DNA of 31,743 bases from CAYRHS01 sp964424125. Lineage in GTDB: Bacteria; Actinomycetota; Acidimicrobiia; IMCC26256; JAOSJL01. The position numbers were made by a program, and so were the translations under genes. The notes beneath the pieces are model-generated. The model worked only from the letters and a program-made list of their open reading frames with translations, did no database searches and had not been told where the DNA came from. Positions within the stretch are counted from its first letter, which is position 1, and every line of letters starts with the position of its first letter. This document shows positions 7,757 to 15,850 of this stretch, piece by piece. The stretch is from assembly GCA_964424125.1 (NCBI GenBank), contig CAYRHS010000010.1, positions 1 to 31,743 of the forward strand, given 5' to 3'.

Positions 7757-7772
7757 GCCCCGGCGTCGGGGC
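7757..7772. repeat. Perfect 6-bp hairpin
   Basis: GCCCCG-GCGT-CGGGGC is a perfect stem with a tetraloop 84 bp after the DUF2254 stop. No T-run follows, but GC-rich stems without U-tracts can still end transcription in actinobacteria, so a terminator role is possible. Confidence 0.5.
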
Positions 7773-7813
7773 GAGACTCCCGGAACGAATGACAGGTTGC
7801 AGCCCGCTGGCGG

Positions 7814-7844
7814 CGTTCCGAGATCGGCGAGATCCGTTCCGAGC
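7814..7844 (+). repeat. 31-nt intergenic repeat, copy B
   Basis: It contains two direct copies of GTTCCGAG (7815-7822 and 7836-7843) spaced 21 bp start to start, about two helical turns. It lies 138 bp before the LLM oxidoreductase start. Confidence 0.7.
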
Positions 7845-7982
7845 CTGCTCGACAACCCGTCGGATGCAGCTACCGGGCTCGAGCGCGTGTCCGGCCGAAC
7901 CGTTCACCGTCGGTCGCTTCGAAGTAGGGGGGCTTCCTAGCATGCGGACGGTCTGGAGGAGGGCAGAGGAAGAAGGATCGAC

Positions 7983-8957
7983 ATGGCCACGGTGACCTTC
8001 GGTGTGTTCGTGCCCCAGGGCTGGAAGATGGAGCTGTCCTCGATCCCCGACGCCCGAGACAAGTGGGAAGAGGCTGTCGAGGTGGCCAGCCTTGCCGAGG
8101 AACTCGGTTTCGACTCCCTGTGGGTGTACGACCACTTCCACAACGTCCCCCTTCCCGCGCACGAGACGATGTTCGAGGCGTGGACCACGTTGGCCGCCAT
8201 CTCCCAGCGCACCTCGACCATCAAGCTCGGGCAGATGGTTGGCTGCGCCGCCTACCGGAACCCCGGACTGTTGGCCAAGATCGCGTCCAACCTCGACGTC
8301 ATCTCCGGCGGACGCCTCATCTGGGGCATCGGCGCCGGGTGGTACCAGCACGAGTTCGACGGCTACGGCTACGACTTCCCGAAGCCCGCCGATCGCATCA
8401 GGATCCTCGAGGAGACCGTCGAGATCGTGACCAGGATGTGGTCGGAACCCGACGTCACCTACGAGGGCCGCCACTTCCACCTCGAGGGCGCCCAGTGCGA
8501 CCCCAAGCCGCTGCAGTCGCCGCGCCCGCAGGTGCTCATCGGCGGAGGGGGCGAGCAACTCACCCTGCGGGTCGTCGCCCGTCTGGCCGACGCCTCGAAC
8601 TTCGGCGGCAAGCTCGACGAGTTCGCGGCGAAGTGCGAGATCCTGAAGGATCACTGCGCCGCTGTTGGGCGTGACTACGACGAGATCCAGAAGACCTGGT
8701 CGCCCGAGGTCTTCATCCGCGAGTCCGAGCAGGAGATCATCGACGGCGGGACGCGCAGCTTCTACGGCGAGCCATTCGACTCATGGCGCGCTGGCAACCT
8801 TGTCGGCACCCCCGAACAAGTCGCCGAGAAGATCAGGGCCTACATCGGTCTCGGGTGCACAGGCTTCTACCCGTGGTGTTCCGACTACCCCGACACCGGA
8901 ACGGTGCGCCTGTTCGCCGAACAGGTCATCCCCGAGGTGCGACGTGAGCGCCCTTGA
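7983..8957 (+). CDS. LLM-class (probably F420-dependent) oxidoreductase
   Basis: The 324-residue protein is a TIM-barrel of the bacterial luciferase-like family. It starts with the strand FGVFVPQG, then ASLAEELGFDSLWVYDHFHN, AAISQRTSTIKLGQMV, and NPGLLAKIASNLDVISGGRL followed by GIGAGW. Later come RPQVLIGGGGEQ and the C-terminal NLVGTPEQVAEKIRAYIGLG. These blocks are typical of TIGR03560-like F420-dependent enzymes, which move hydride between F420 and an unknown substrate; the cofactor is inferred from family. GAAGAAGGA just before the ATG fixes the start. A flavoprotein gene follows 72 bp downstream on the same strand, so the two probably form a redox operon. Confidence 0.88.
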   Translation: MATVTFGVFVPQGWKMELSSIPDARDKWEEAVEVASLAEELGFDSLWVYDHFHNVPLPAHETMFEAWTTLAAISQRTSTIKLGQMVGCAAYRNPGLLAKIASNLDVISGGRLIWGIGAGWYQHEFDGYGYDFPKPADRIRILEETVEIVTRMWSEPDVTYEGRHFHLEGAQCDPKPLQSPRPQVLIGGGGEQLTLRVVARLADASNFGGKLDEFAAKCEILKDHCAAVGRDYDEIQKTWSPEVFIRESEQEIIDGGTRSFYGEPFDSWRAGNLVGTPEQVAEKIRAYIGLGCTGFYPWCSDYPDTGTVRLFAEQVIPEVRRERP

Positions 8958-9029
8958 CCCCGCGCGGCAAGCCCTCGGCGAGACTCACTTGAGTAGCGTC
9001 GACCTTCGCCCACGAGAACAGGAGTTCCG

Positions 9030-10175
9030 ATGGCCCGTGTCGTGATCCTCGGCGGCGGCTTCGGGGGGCTTGCTGCCGCGCACGAACTGCGCACCATTCA
9101 CCCTGAGATCGAGGTGACGCTCGTCGATCGGAAGGACCGCTTCTTCATGGGGTTCGCCAAGCTCTGGGACCTCGGTCACGTCCGCCCTCTCGCCGACGGC
9201 ACCCGGTCGCTGGGCAAGCTCGCCGACGGGGGCGTTGGCTTTCTCCAAGTCGACATCACCGACCTCGATCCGTCCGCTCGCACCGTCGGGACGGCCGAGG
9301 GCACGCTCGAGGCGGACGCGATCCTCATCGCCCTGGGGGCGGCCAAATCCCCCAAGCACCTTGGCTTCCTGAACAACCCGGGAGCGCACGACCTCTACGA
9401 CGGCGCGCAGCTGCCGGCGATGCATGCCGACTTGGACGCGCTCACGGAGGGCCGCATCCTCATCTCCATCCTCGGCGGTCCGTTCCAGTGCCCGCCGGCG
9501 CCCTACGAGGCAGCCCTGCTGGTCGACGAGCAACTCCGGCTACGAGGCGTGCGCGACGAGGTCGAGCTGGCCGTGTCCACCCCTCAGCCGATGACGTTGC
9601 CGGTGGCCGGACCCGACGCCAGCCAGTATCTCGCCGGTCACCTCGGGGACCGGGGCATCGAACTGCTGTCGGCGAAGAAGGTGACAGGGGTCGACGGTGA
9701 CGCACGCAGGGTCAGCTTCGAGGACGGCTCGACGTGCGACTACTCGCTGTTGCTGGGCGTACCCGCCTGCGTAGGACCCCCGCTGCTGGCCGAGGCCGGA
9801 TTGACCGGCGAGTCGGGGTTCGTCGAACCGGACCGCCACACGCTCCGCACGAAGTTCGAGCGCATCTATGCAGTCGGCGACTGCACTCACATCCCTACGG
9901 CCACAGGCGCGTTGCCCAAAGCAGGCGTCTTCGCGGCCGGCGAGGCCGTGGTCGCCGCGAGGAACATCGCCGCGGACCTTGTCGGCTCCGGCGGAGCGAG
10001 CTTCGACGGCCACGGCTTCTGCTTCCTCGAGCTACCGGGAAGACGTGTGGCATTGGTAGACGGCGACTTCTACGCAGAGCCGAGACCCGACGTCGAACTC
10101 ACCGAAGCCGACCAAGACCAGTTCCTCCGTAAGCAGGCCTACGAGACCGAGCGGCTCGACGCCTGGCTGGGCTGA
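9030..10175 (+). CDS. SQR/NDH-2-like FAD-dependent pyridine nucleotide-disulfide oxidoreductase
   Basis: The 381-residue protein begins with a dinucleotide-binding loop (VVILGGGFGGLAAA, residues 4-17). It closes the FAD site with YAVGDCTHIPTATGALPKAG (about 285-304). The segment LGGPFQCPPAPYEAALLVDE carries Cys154 at the position where sulfide:quinone oxidoreductase-like enzymes hold a redox cysteine; another Cys sits in GVPACVGPP. This fits the SQR/flavocytochrome c sulfide dehydrogenase branch more than classical disulfide reductases, which have a CxxxxC near the N-terminus. The real acceptor is unknown and sulfide oxidation is not proven. ACAGGAG just before the ATG supports the start. It is likely co-transcribed with the LLM gene. 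Confidence 0.82.
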   Translation: MARVVILGGGFGGLAAAHELRTIHPEIEVTLVDRKDRFFMGFAKLWDLGHVRPLADGTRSLGKLADGGVGFLQVDITDLDPSARTVGTAEGTLEADAILIALGAAKSPKHLGFLNNPGAHDLYDGAQLPAMHADLDALTEGRILISILGGPFQCPPAPYEAALLVDEQLRLRGVRDEVELAVSTPQPMTLPVAGPDASQYLAGHLGDRGIELLSAKKVTGVDGDARRVSFEDGSTCDYSLLLGVPACVGPPLLAEAGLTGESGFVEPDRHTLRTKFERIYAVGDCTHIPTATGALPKAGVFAAGEAVVAARNIAADLVGSGGASFDGHGFCFLELPGRRVALVDGDFYAEPRPDVELTEADQDQFLRKQAYETERLDAWLG

Positions 10176-10205
10176 CCGTCGAGCGTCTCTGTCATCCCAC
10201 TTCGT

Positions 10206-10236
10206 CGTTCCCGGATCCGCGGAATCCGTTCCGAGC
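10206..10236 (+). repeat. 31-nt intergenic repeat, copy C
   Basis: It carries GTTCCCGG (10207-10214) and GTTCCGAG (10228-10235), again 21 bp apart, with GGATCCGCGGAATCC between them. It matches copy B at 26 of 31 positions by eye. It lies in the short gap between the convergent flavoprotein and HEAT-repeat genes, so it is not tied to promoters alone. Confidence 0.7.
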
Positions 10237-10265
10237 TCCGGCCAGGCCGTTGTCCCATCCCTTCC

Positions 10266-11690
10266 TCATCCGTGACCCTCTGCCACTCCAGTGCTCGCCG
10301 GGAGTTGCCAGCAGTTGGGTGTCGAGTAGACCGCGCGGTCGTAGTCGGGGTTGCCCCGTGCCGCGAGTTCGCGGCGAGCCGAGGTGCGTCGATCTTCGCA
10401 GGACCAGACCTGGGTCAGGAACTCCTCACCACGCGGGTGGTCGACGTCATACTCGACCTCGACGACGCGCTCCGAGACGATGTCGGCCATATCGCTGACG
10501 TGGTGGAGGAGGTTGGTCGCCGCCGGCGTGTCGATCCGGCACAGCTCCTCGACGGCCCTGGGGCTCACCGACCCAGCCGCCTCCCGGACGAGGTCGTGGT
10601 AGTCGCCGAACAACGACGCCGCCTCCGATCGACTGATCTGAGCGGACCCGTTGGAGAAGAGCTCTTCGAGCCGGCGCTGGTACTCCTCGCACATCGCGGC
10701 CACGGCGTCATCCGCCCGGGCCCGGGTCGACGGTTCGAGCATTTGCCGGGACCGCAGCAGGTGCGTGGCGATGATTCCCTGGGTCAGCCAGTCACTGGTG
10801 GGCCACGCCATCGCGTCGGCCAGCACCGAGCCGATGGTGTCGGCGTCCAGCTCGCGGAGTCGGCGGGCCTCGCCGCGAAGCACGAACCGAGCAGCCCGCA
10901 GTCGATCATCGTCCGGCTCCCAACCCGCGGCGTCGAGGCAGTCGAGCGCCGTCCGTTGGAGGTGCGTCTCCGGCCGGGTGAGCAGTGACGCCAGGAAATG
11001 CGTTTGGTCGTCGTCGAGCCGTTGTCCGAGCGCGCGGATCGCGTGTTCGCGAACCGACCTGTCGAATCGTTCGTTGTCGATCACCAGCCGAAGAACCCGC
11101 TGGCTGTTGCCTGGATCGTCGAAGCGGCCCCTCGCCAGCGAGTAGAGCGCGGCGGCCTCGCCGAGGTGCGGGGCCTGTTCGGGCGTGGCGCAGAGCGAGT
11201 CGGCTACTTCGCGAGTGGCGCCGTCGGCCCGATCGCGGACGATGTCGAGGAGGGGCTGGACCGCGGCGGGATCGCCGAGTCGAACCAGGGACCGCACGAT
11301 CTCGTCGACAACCGAGTCAACCGGCTCGTCGGCCATCGCGTTCAACAAGCCCGACACTGCGCCCGCACCCCGGATCTCCGCGAGCGCGACTGCCGCTGCG
11401 GCGCGGACCTCCGGCACTTGGTCCTGGAGGGATCGACAGAGCGGTTGCAGTGCGGCCGGGTCGCCGAGGCGGCCCAGCGCCCTGGCTGCCTCGGCCCTGA
11501 CCGACGAGTCCTCATCGGCCAGTGAGCCGATGAGCGCGGGTGCAGCGGCGCGGTCGCCGAGGTCGCCGAGTGCGCGAGCGGCGGCGCGACGAACGGTCGA
11601 GTCATGCCGATAGCGCAGCGCCCGAGCGACAGCCCTGGCCTTGCCCCTGGCCTTCAATGCTCCGACGTCAGGGGGTCCGAAGGGTGCCAT
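10266..11690 (-). CDS. HEAT-repeat (PBS-lyase type) scaffold protein
   Basis: The start is the ATG at 11690, preceded by GAGAGGAAG; the frame runs further upstream without another good site. The 474-residue product opens with a stack of about five alpha-alpha HEAT units: VRRAAARALGDLGDRAAAPA, VRAEAARALGRLGDPAALQP, VRAAAAVALAEIRGAGAVSG and VVDEIVRSLVRLGDPAAVQP. These are PBS-lyase-type HEAT repeats, which form protein-binding solenoids. Residues from about 170 on are helical but less regular, with an acidic VVEVEYDVDHPRGEEF segment and a C-terminal tail. There is no signal peptide or membrane helix, so it is a cytosolic adaptor with unknown partner. It is divergent from the PD40 propeller gene. 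Confidence 0.83.
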   Translation of the reverse strand: MAPFGPPDVGALKARGKARAVARALRYRHDSTVRRAAARALGDLGDRAAAPALIGSLADEDSSVRAEAARALGRLGDPAALQPLCRSLQDQVPEVRAAAAVALAEIRGAGAVSGLLNAMADEPVDSVVDEIVRSLVRLGDPAAVQPLLDIVRDRADGATREVADSLCATPEQAPHLGEAAALYSLARGRFDDPGNSQRVLRLVIDNERFDRSVREHAIRALGQRLDDDQTHFLASLLTRPETHLQRTALDCLDAAGWEPDDDRLRAARFVLRGEARRLRELDADTIGSVLADAMAWPTSDWLTQGIIATHLLRSRQMLEPSTRARADDAVAAMCEEYQRRLEELFSNGSAQISRSEAASLFGDYHDLVREAAGSVSPRAVEELCRIDTPAATNLLHHVSDMADIVSERVVEVEYDVDHPRGEEFLTQVWSCEDRRTSARRELAARGNPDYDRAVYSTPNCWQLPASTGVAEGHG

Positions 11691-11936
11691 CGCCGACTTC
11701 CTCTCGTTCAGCTTCCCACGGAGATCAGCGCTTCCACCTCGGCGGCCGCGATCGTGCCGCGCCACTCTCGCTGCACCGTGCGGTGGCACTCAAGTCGTCG
11801 CGCGCGGCCGAGAACCGCCGCCTGTTGTTCTCGGCCAGTCGCTCATCGGCACCCATGTGACGAACGCCTCTGTCCACGGTTGCGAACCGCCGGGAGGATT
11901 CGGATCACGGGGGCGCCGAAACGATTGGAGCGCGAG

Positions 11937-13490
11937 ATGGACCTCAGGGCAGGTCTCGAGGCTGCGGTCCGGGACTCGGACGGAGGGCAGCTCCCGAAAG
12001 GTTGGCCGAAGCTCTACGAGGGGCCGATCGACCGGATCTGCGCGCACCTCGAACCGGGCGAGAAGATCCGCGCCGCTTGGCGTGGCATCGCGGCCCCGAG
12101 GCTCGAACCCTCCAATGTGGTCGCCAAGCACGATGTGGGCTTGTTGGTCGTGACCGATCGGAGAGTGCTCAGCACGCGGGGCTACTCGCGCATGAACGGT
12201 CCCGTGGCCGTCGGCCCACGCGCAAAGCCCATCGCTCCTCCTCACCCCGATCCCGACGCTCTGCTGGCCCTGCCCGTCGATGCCGTGCACACGGTCGACG
12301 CGCTCGACGCGCTCAAGAAGCAAGGAATCGTCTGTCTCCTCGGCGCCGACGGCGGTGTGCTCCTGTGCGAAAGCGAACAGTTGCAGTTCGTCGTCTTCGC
12401 CGAGGGTGAGGATCCGTCCGGCCTCGCACACCACACCCTGAGCGCAGAGGAGCTGGGACCGGTGGTCGACCGGCTCGCCATGACCTTGCCCAACGCCCGA
12501 GCCGGTGGTTGTCGACCGCTGGTGAGCGAGGACGAGGTCGACCGCTGCGAGGAGACCGGCGACCTCTTGGTGTTGCGTCAAGCGCTCGATCAGGTCGCGG
12601 GCTCGCCGAAGCGTCCGAAGATCGCTCGGCGTGCCCTCCGCGCCTACGCGATGTCCCACGCCGCCGCGCGATCGGGAGGAGCCGGGGTCATCGCCTTCAC
12701 GAGCCTGCGGACCTTCGTCCCCCAAGTGTTCGCAATGGTCGGCGACGGCGGAGGGCAGTTGGCCCTCACGCAGGACAAGGACATGAGTCACGCCCTTCCC
12801 GCGTGGTCCCCGGATGGCGGCAAGATCGTGCTCCTGCAGCAGATGCGTGATGGGTTCCGCTTGATCTACGTGATGAACTCCGACGGGTCCGAGGTCAGAC
12901 AACTGAAGTGTGCCCGCGGCGGCAGCTCGCCCACCTGGTCACCCGACGGCACGATGATCGCCTTCACCAAGGCGGGCAAGGCATCGGTCTCGGTGAACGT
13001 CGCTCGTGCCGACGGCAGCGACGAGGAGCAACTGGCCCAGTTCGCCGAAACGCCGGGCACCGATCTGTTCGATGGCGGGCTGTCGTGGTCGCCCGACGGC
13101 ACCAGCATCGCCTTCACCAGCGAGGTCGACGGCGCTCCACAGGTCTGCGTCATGAAGACCGACGGCTCCGGGCAGCACCCACTGACGACGGGCCCGAGCC
13201 AGAACAGCCTGCCGTCCTGGTCGCCCGACGGCACGAGAATCGCCTACGCGAGTATCCGGGACGGCGAACGGCAGATCGTCGTCGCAAAGTCCGACGGAAC
13301 CGAAACGGTCCAGCTGACGAGCGGTGCCGGTGGCGCCACCTACCCGTCGTGGTCCCGCGACGGCAGCAGGATCGCCTTCATGAGCGAGAAGACCGGAGCA
13401 CCCCAGGTCTTCACGAGCAAGGCCGACGGCTCGGAGGAGCAGCAGCTCACGCATCACCCCGCGGGCAGCGGCTTTCCCGACTGGCTCTAG
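11937..13490 (+). CDS. PD40/TolB-type propeller protein with a novel N-terminal domain
   Basis: An ATG at 11937 with GGAG 7 nt upstream gives 517 residues; the open frame extends upstream to 11604 but reads as non-coding there. The first 245 or so residues include GEKIRAAWRGIAAP and VGLLVVTDRRVLS, which resemble the strand pattern of bacterial PH-like domains ('g..lvvTdrRll'). A helical stretch follows. The C-terminal 270 residues hold five PD40 (WD40-like) blades: AWSPDGGKIVLL, TWSPDGTMIAFT, SWSPDGTSIAFT, SWSPDGTRIAYA and SWSRDGSRIAFM. Most are followed by (M/S)K(T/S/A)DGS-type turns. TolB-type propellers are usually periplasmic, but no signal peptide is visible here, so this one may be cytosolic. 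Role unknown. Confidence 0.8.
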   Translation: MDLRAGLEAAVRDSDGGQLPKGWPKLYEGPIDRICAHLEPGEKIRAAWRGIAAPRLEPSNVVAKHDVGLLVVTDRRVLSTRGYSRMNGPVAVGPRAKPIAPPHPDPDALLALPVDAVHTVDALDALKKQGIVCLLGADGGVLLCESEQLQFVVFAEGEDPSGLAHHTLSAEELGPVVDRLAMTLPNARAGGCRPLVSEDEVDRCEETGDLLVLRQALDQVAGSPKRPKIARRALRAYAMSHAAARSGGAGVIAFTSLRTFVPQVFAMVGDGGGQLALTQDKDMSHALPAWSPDGGKIVLLQQMRDGFRLIYVMNSDGSEVRQLKCARGGSSPTWSPDGTMIAFTKAGKASVSVNVARADGSDEEQLAQFAETPGTDLFDGGLSWSPDGTSIAFTSEVDGAPQVCVMKTDGSGQHPLTTGPSQNSLPSWSPDGTRIAYASIRDGERQIVVAKSDGTETVQLTSGAGGATYPSWSRDGSRIAFMSEKTGAPQVFTSKADGSEEQQLTHHPAGSGFPDWL

Positions 13491-13558
13491 TCGGGGACCT
13501 TGGCCTCTACCGCGACACCGGATCTGTCCGTAGCGTCAACCCCGTTCACATGCCGAGT

Positions 13559-13579
13559 GGGGGGCACGCGTCCCCCTTT
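13559..13579 (+). terminator. Possible weak intrinsic terminator
   Basis: GGGGG (within 13559-13564) pairs with CCCCC (13572-13576) around CACGCGT and is followed by TTTC. It lies between the PD40 gene stop and the next lipoprotein start. The U-tract is only three bases long. Confidence 0.35.
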
Positions 13580-13635
13580 CGGTCGCGCCTTCTCAAGGGT
13601 GATGGAGGGGACGGTGCCCCGGAGAGGCGCAGGAG

Positions 13636-14979
13636 ATGTTCGGTACCACGAGGTTCTGTTTGCTTCGTTCCCGTTTGGTCGCCGTGCTCGCCTCGGTCGC
13701 AGTGGCGGCGCTCCCGGCCTCCTGTGGTGGCGACGACGGCGGTGGCGGGGGCGGGAGTGGTGGAGGCGCCGCCGGCGCCACAGACGTCCCCGAGGACGTG
13801 GCCGTCAATGCCACCATCGGGCTCGGCGAGGACTCCACGAGCCCGTCGGCGGTCGCGGTCTCGGATGACGCCGTCTGGGTCGTTGATCGCCACGAAGACT
13901 CGGTGTCGCGCGTTGACATCGAGGATCTCACCGTCACCGACACGGTCGAGGTGGGCGGACTCGACGATTTCCCCGGGATCGCGGCTTCGGACGATGCCGT
14001 CTGGGTGAGCAACGGGCGTGACGGCACGGTTTCGCGCATCGATGCCGGCGACGCCAGGGTCACCGATACCGTCGAGGTCGGTAACGAGCCGGTGGGGGTG
14101 GCGGTGTCGGACGGCGCGGTCTGGGTCGCGAACCGAGAGGACGGGACGGTCTCGCGCATCGACGCCGACGACGCTAGCGTGACCGACACCATCGAGGTCG
14201 GTGACGAGCCCTTCGCGGTCGCCGCGTCGGAGGACACAGTTTGGGTCACCAACGTCTCGTCCGACGACACGGTTTCGCGCATCGACATCGAGGATCTCAG
14301 CGTGACCGACACGATCGAGGTCGACGACGGTCCCTACGGCGTGGCGGTGTCGGACGACGCTGTCTGGGTCGTCATCTACGAGGACGAGGAGGTGTCCCGC
14401 ATCGACATCGAGGAGCTCAGCGTGACCGACACGATCGAGGTCGGCGACGGCGAGAAGCCGACGGCACTCGCGCTCTCGGACGACTCCGTCTGGGTCACGG
14501 TCCCTGACGAGGGCACGGTGTCTCGCATCAGCACTGACGATCGCACTGTGACCGACGTCCTCGACGTCGGCGGCGTTCCCGGGGGCGTGGCGGTGGGAGC
14601 CGACGCCGTCTGGGTGGGCGATGCCGATGCCGACGCGGTGTTGCGGATCAGTGCGGACGGCGGAGGCTCGTCCGAGGAGTCGAGCGACACGTCGGTCAAG
14701 GAGTACTGCCGCCTCTCGAGGGAGCTGACCGACGCGTCGGATACTCCATCCGACGAGGAGCTCGATGCCATCGTCCAGGCGGCACCCGCCGAGATCAAGA
14801 ACGACGTGGAGACCGTGGCGGACGCGGTTCGGGAGGACGACTTCTCCAGCTCAGGCTACGAGGCGGCCGCCGACAACCTCACCGCCTGGGAGGACGAGAA
14901 CTGCGACAGCAGCAGTGCAAGCAGCAACGACGAGGGGACCAGCAACGACGAGGGGACGAGCAGCGACTCGGCCGGCTAG
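13636..14979 (+). CDS. YncE/NHL-like seven-repeat beta-propeller lipoprotein
   Basis: The 447-residue product has a signal peptide ending LPASCGG (a slightly atypical lipobox) and a Gly-rich linker. Seven repeats of about 40 residues follow, each built as (A/S/T)VWV...(D)xVxRI(D)...xVTDTxEVG...(P)xxVAxS. The set is AVWVVDRHED, AVWVSNGRDG, AVWVANREDG, TVWVTNVSSD, AVWVVIYEDE, SVWVTVPDEG and AVWVGDADAD. Seven units is the number needed to close a propeller of the YncE/virginiamycin-B-lyase type. After residue 345 or so comes a helical domain with two cysteines (EYCRLSRELTDAS, ENCDSS) and a Ser/Asp/Glu tail containing a duplicated SNDEGT. The high acidity is striking. It is probably a surface protein-binding lipoprotein; no catalytic residues are visible. 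The stop shares CTAG with the convergent SRPBCC gene. Confidence 0.83.
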   Translation: MFGTTRFCLLRSRLVAVLASVAVAALPASCGGDDGGGGGGSGGGAAGATDVPEDVAVNATIGLGEDSTSPSAVAVSDDAVWVVDRHEDSVSRVDIEDLTVTDTVEVGGLDDFPGIAASDDAVWVSNGRDGTVSRIDAGDARVTDTVEVGNEPVGVAVSDGAVWVANREDGTVSRIDADDASVTDTIEVGDEPFAVAASEDTVWVTNVSSDDTVSRIDIEDLSVTDTIEVDDGPYGVAVSDDAVWVVIYEDEEVSRIDIEELSVTDTIEVGDGEKPTALALSDDSVWVTVPDEGTVSRISTDDRTVTDVLDVGGVPGGVAVGADAVWVGDADADAVLRISADGGGSSEESSDTSVKEYCRLSRELTDASDTPSDEELDAIVQAAPAEIKNDVETVADAVREDDFSSSGYEAAADNLTAWEDENCDSSSASSNDEGTSNDEGTSSDSAG

Positions 14980-15479
14980 GTCCGGTCCACCTCTGCTCGC
15001 AGGAGGTCGTCGATCTGGCCGAGCGCGGCGCGCATGCCGTCCTCCATTCCCATCGAGGCCATCTTCTCCATCGCCTCGAGCGAGGGGAACCGCGTCTCGA
15101 TGGTCATGCGGGTGTCACCGTTGGGCAGTTCGTCGAGCGAGACGCGGGTGATCGTCGTCGGCATGTCGGGGTTGGGCTCGCCGGCGTCGTCGGCGAACCC
15201 GTCCTCGAACTCCAGACGGTTGGGCGCGTCGACGGCGATGACCCGCCACCAGCCACGCGGTTGATCGCCGTCGGGACCGGTCATGAAGTACGTCGCGCGT
15301 CCGCCGGGCGTGAGATCGTGGTCGACGAACGTCGCAGGGTACGTCGGCGGTCCCCACCATCGTTCGAGCAGGCGCGGGTTCTCCCACATCTGCCAGACGC
15401 GGGGGACGTCCGCGTCGAACCGCGACGTGATCGTCATCGTCAAGGCCTCGGCGTCCTTGTCGACGCTGGTGACGGTCAT
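14976..15479 (-). CDS. SRPBCC/AHSA1-type START-like protein
   Basis: The 167-residue protein has the AHSA1 pattern. An N-terminal strand TMTITSRFDADVPRVWQMWE is followed by the helix LLERWWGPPTYPATF, strands GGRATYFMTGPDG and GWWRVIAVDAPNRLEFEDGF, then TRMTIETRFPSLEAMEKMA and a long C-terminal helix. The 'RWWGPPTYPATF.DHDLTPGG' block is typical of SRPBCC proteins paired with ArsR regulators. They bind hydrophobic ligands in a helix-grip cavity; the ligand is unknown. The ATG overlaps the stop of the ArsR gene (ATGA, 15476-15479), so translation is coupled and the pair shares the promoter at 15838-15866. The 3' end overlaps the stop of the propeller lipoprotein in the tetranucleotide CTAG. Confidence 0.88.
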   Translation of the reverse strand: MTVTSVDKDAEALTMTITSRFDADVPRVWQMWENPRLLERWWGPPTYPATFVDHDLTPGGRATYFMTGPDGDQPRGWWRVIAVDAPNRLEFEDGFADDAGEPNPDMPTTITRVSLDELPNGDTRMTIETRFPSLEAMEKMASMGMEDGMRAALGQIDDLLRAEVDRT

Positions 15480-15829
15480 CCTTGGTCTCCTTCTTCTGGA
15501 TCCTCGGTGAGAAGCTCCCCGAGTCGATCGATGCGGCTGCGCCAGACGGCTTCGAGCTCTCCCAACAGCAGCTGCGCGCGACGAACGGTTTCGACGTTCC
15601 CGCGCACCAGCTGCTCGCGTCCTCGCCGTTGCTTGGTCACGAGTCCGGCGTCTTCGAGCACGGCGACGTGCTTCTGGACGGCGGCGAAGCTCATCGGGTA
15701 GTCGCGCGCGAGCGCCGAGACCGAGTGCTCACCTCGCATCGTGCGCATCACGATGTCCCGGCGGGTGGCGTCCGCGAGCGCACGGAACACCCGGTCCGCC
15801 CGTCTCGGGTCCATGGTTTCTACAACCAT
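15476..15829 (-). CDS. ArsR-family winged-helix repressor
   Basis: The 117-residue protein has DRVFRALADATRRDIVMRTM, the standard ArsR opening. The recognition helix-turn-helix follows (HSVSALARDYPMSFAAVQKH then VAVLEDAGLVTKQRRGREQL) and a C-terminal helix with WRSRIDRLGELL. No metal-site CxC motif is present, so it belongs to the non-metal branch that usually precedes an SRPBCC gene. I chose the ATG at 15829: it fits a leaderless transcript from the promoter just upstream, and no Shine-Dalgarno sequence is seen. An ATG at 15814 is the alternative. The ATG lies inside an inverted repeat (15821-15838), which suggests autorepression by covering the transcription start. Confidence 0.88.
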   Translation of the reverse strand: MVVETMDPRRADRVFRALADATRRDIVMRTMRGEHSVSALARDYPMSFAAVQKHVAVLEDAGLVTKQRRGREQLVRGNVETVRRAQLLLGELEAVWRSRIDRLGELLTEDPEEGDQG

Positions 15830-15850
15830 ATAGTTGTACGTTAGACAACT
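15821..15850 (-). promoter_or_regulatory. Probable ArsR operator (three GTTGT/ACAAC half-sites)
   Basis: On the plus strand TACAAC (15821-15826) and GTTGTA (15833-15838) form a perfect 6-bp inverted repeat with a 6-bp AT-rich spacer. A third half-site, ACAACT (15845-15850), pairs with AGTTGT (15832-15837). The array covers the -10 box, the transcription start and the ArsR start codon. Confidence 0.65.

Larger units (their letters stand above)
7674..7982. other. Intergenic region with hairpin and repeat copy B
   Basis: This 309-bp gap between the DUF2254 and LLM genes holds a 6-bp hairpin (7757-7772), an inverted pair CGGAACG (7781-7787) and CGTTCCG (7814-7820), and repeat copy B. A TAGCAT at 7938-7943 could be a -10 box for the LLM gene, but I find no convincing -35 box. 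Confidence 0.5.

Noticed and set aside
9030..10175. Naming the flavoprotein sqr
   Set aside because: Only one redox cysteine is in a family-like position and the C-terminal membrane helices of true SQR are not evident.
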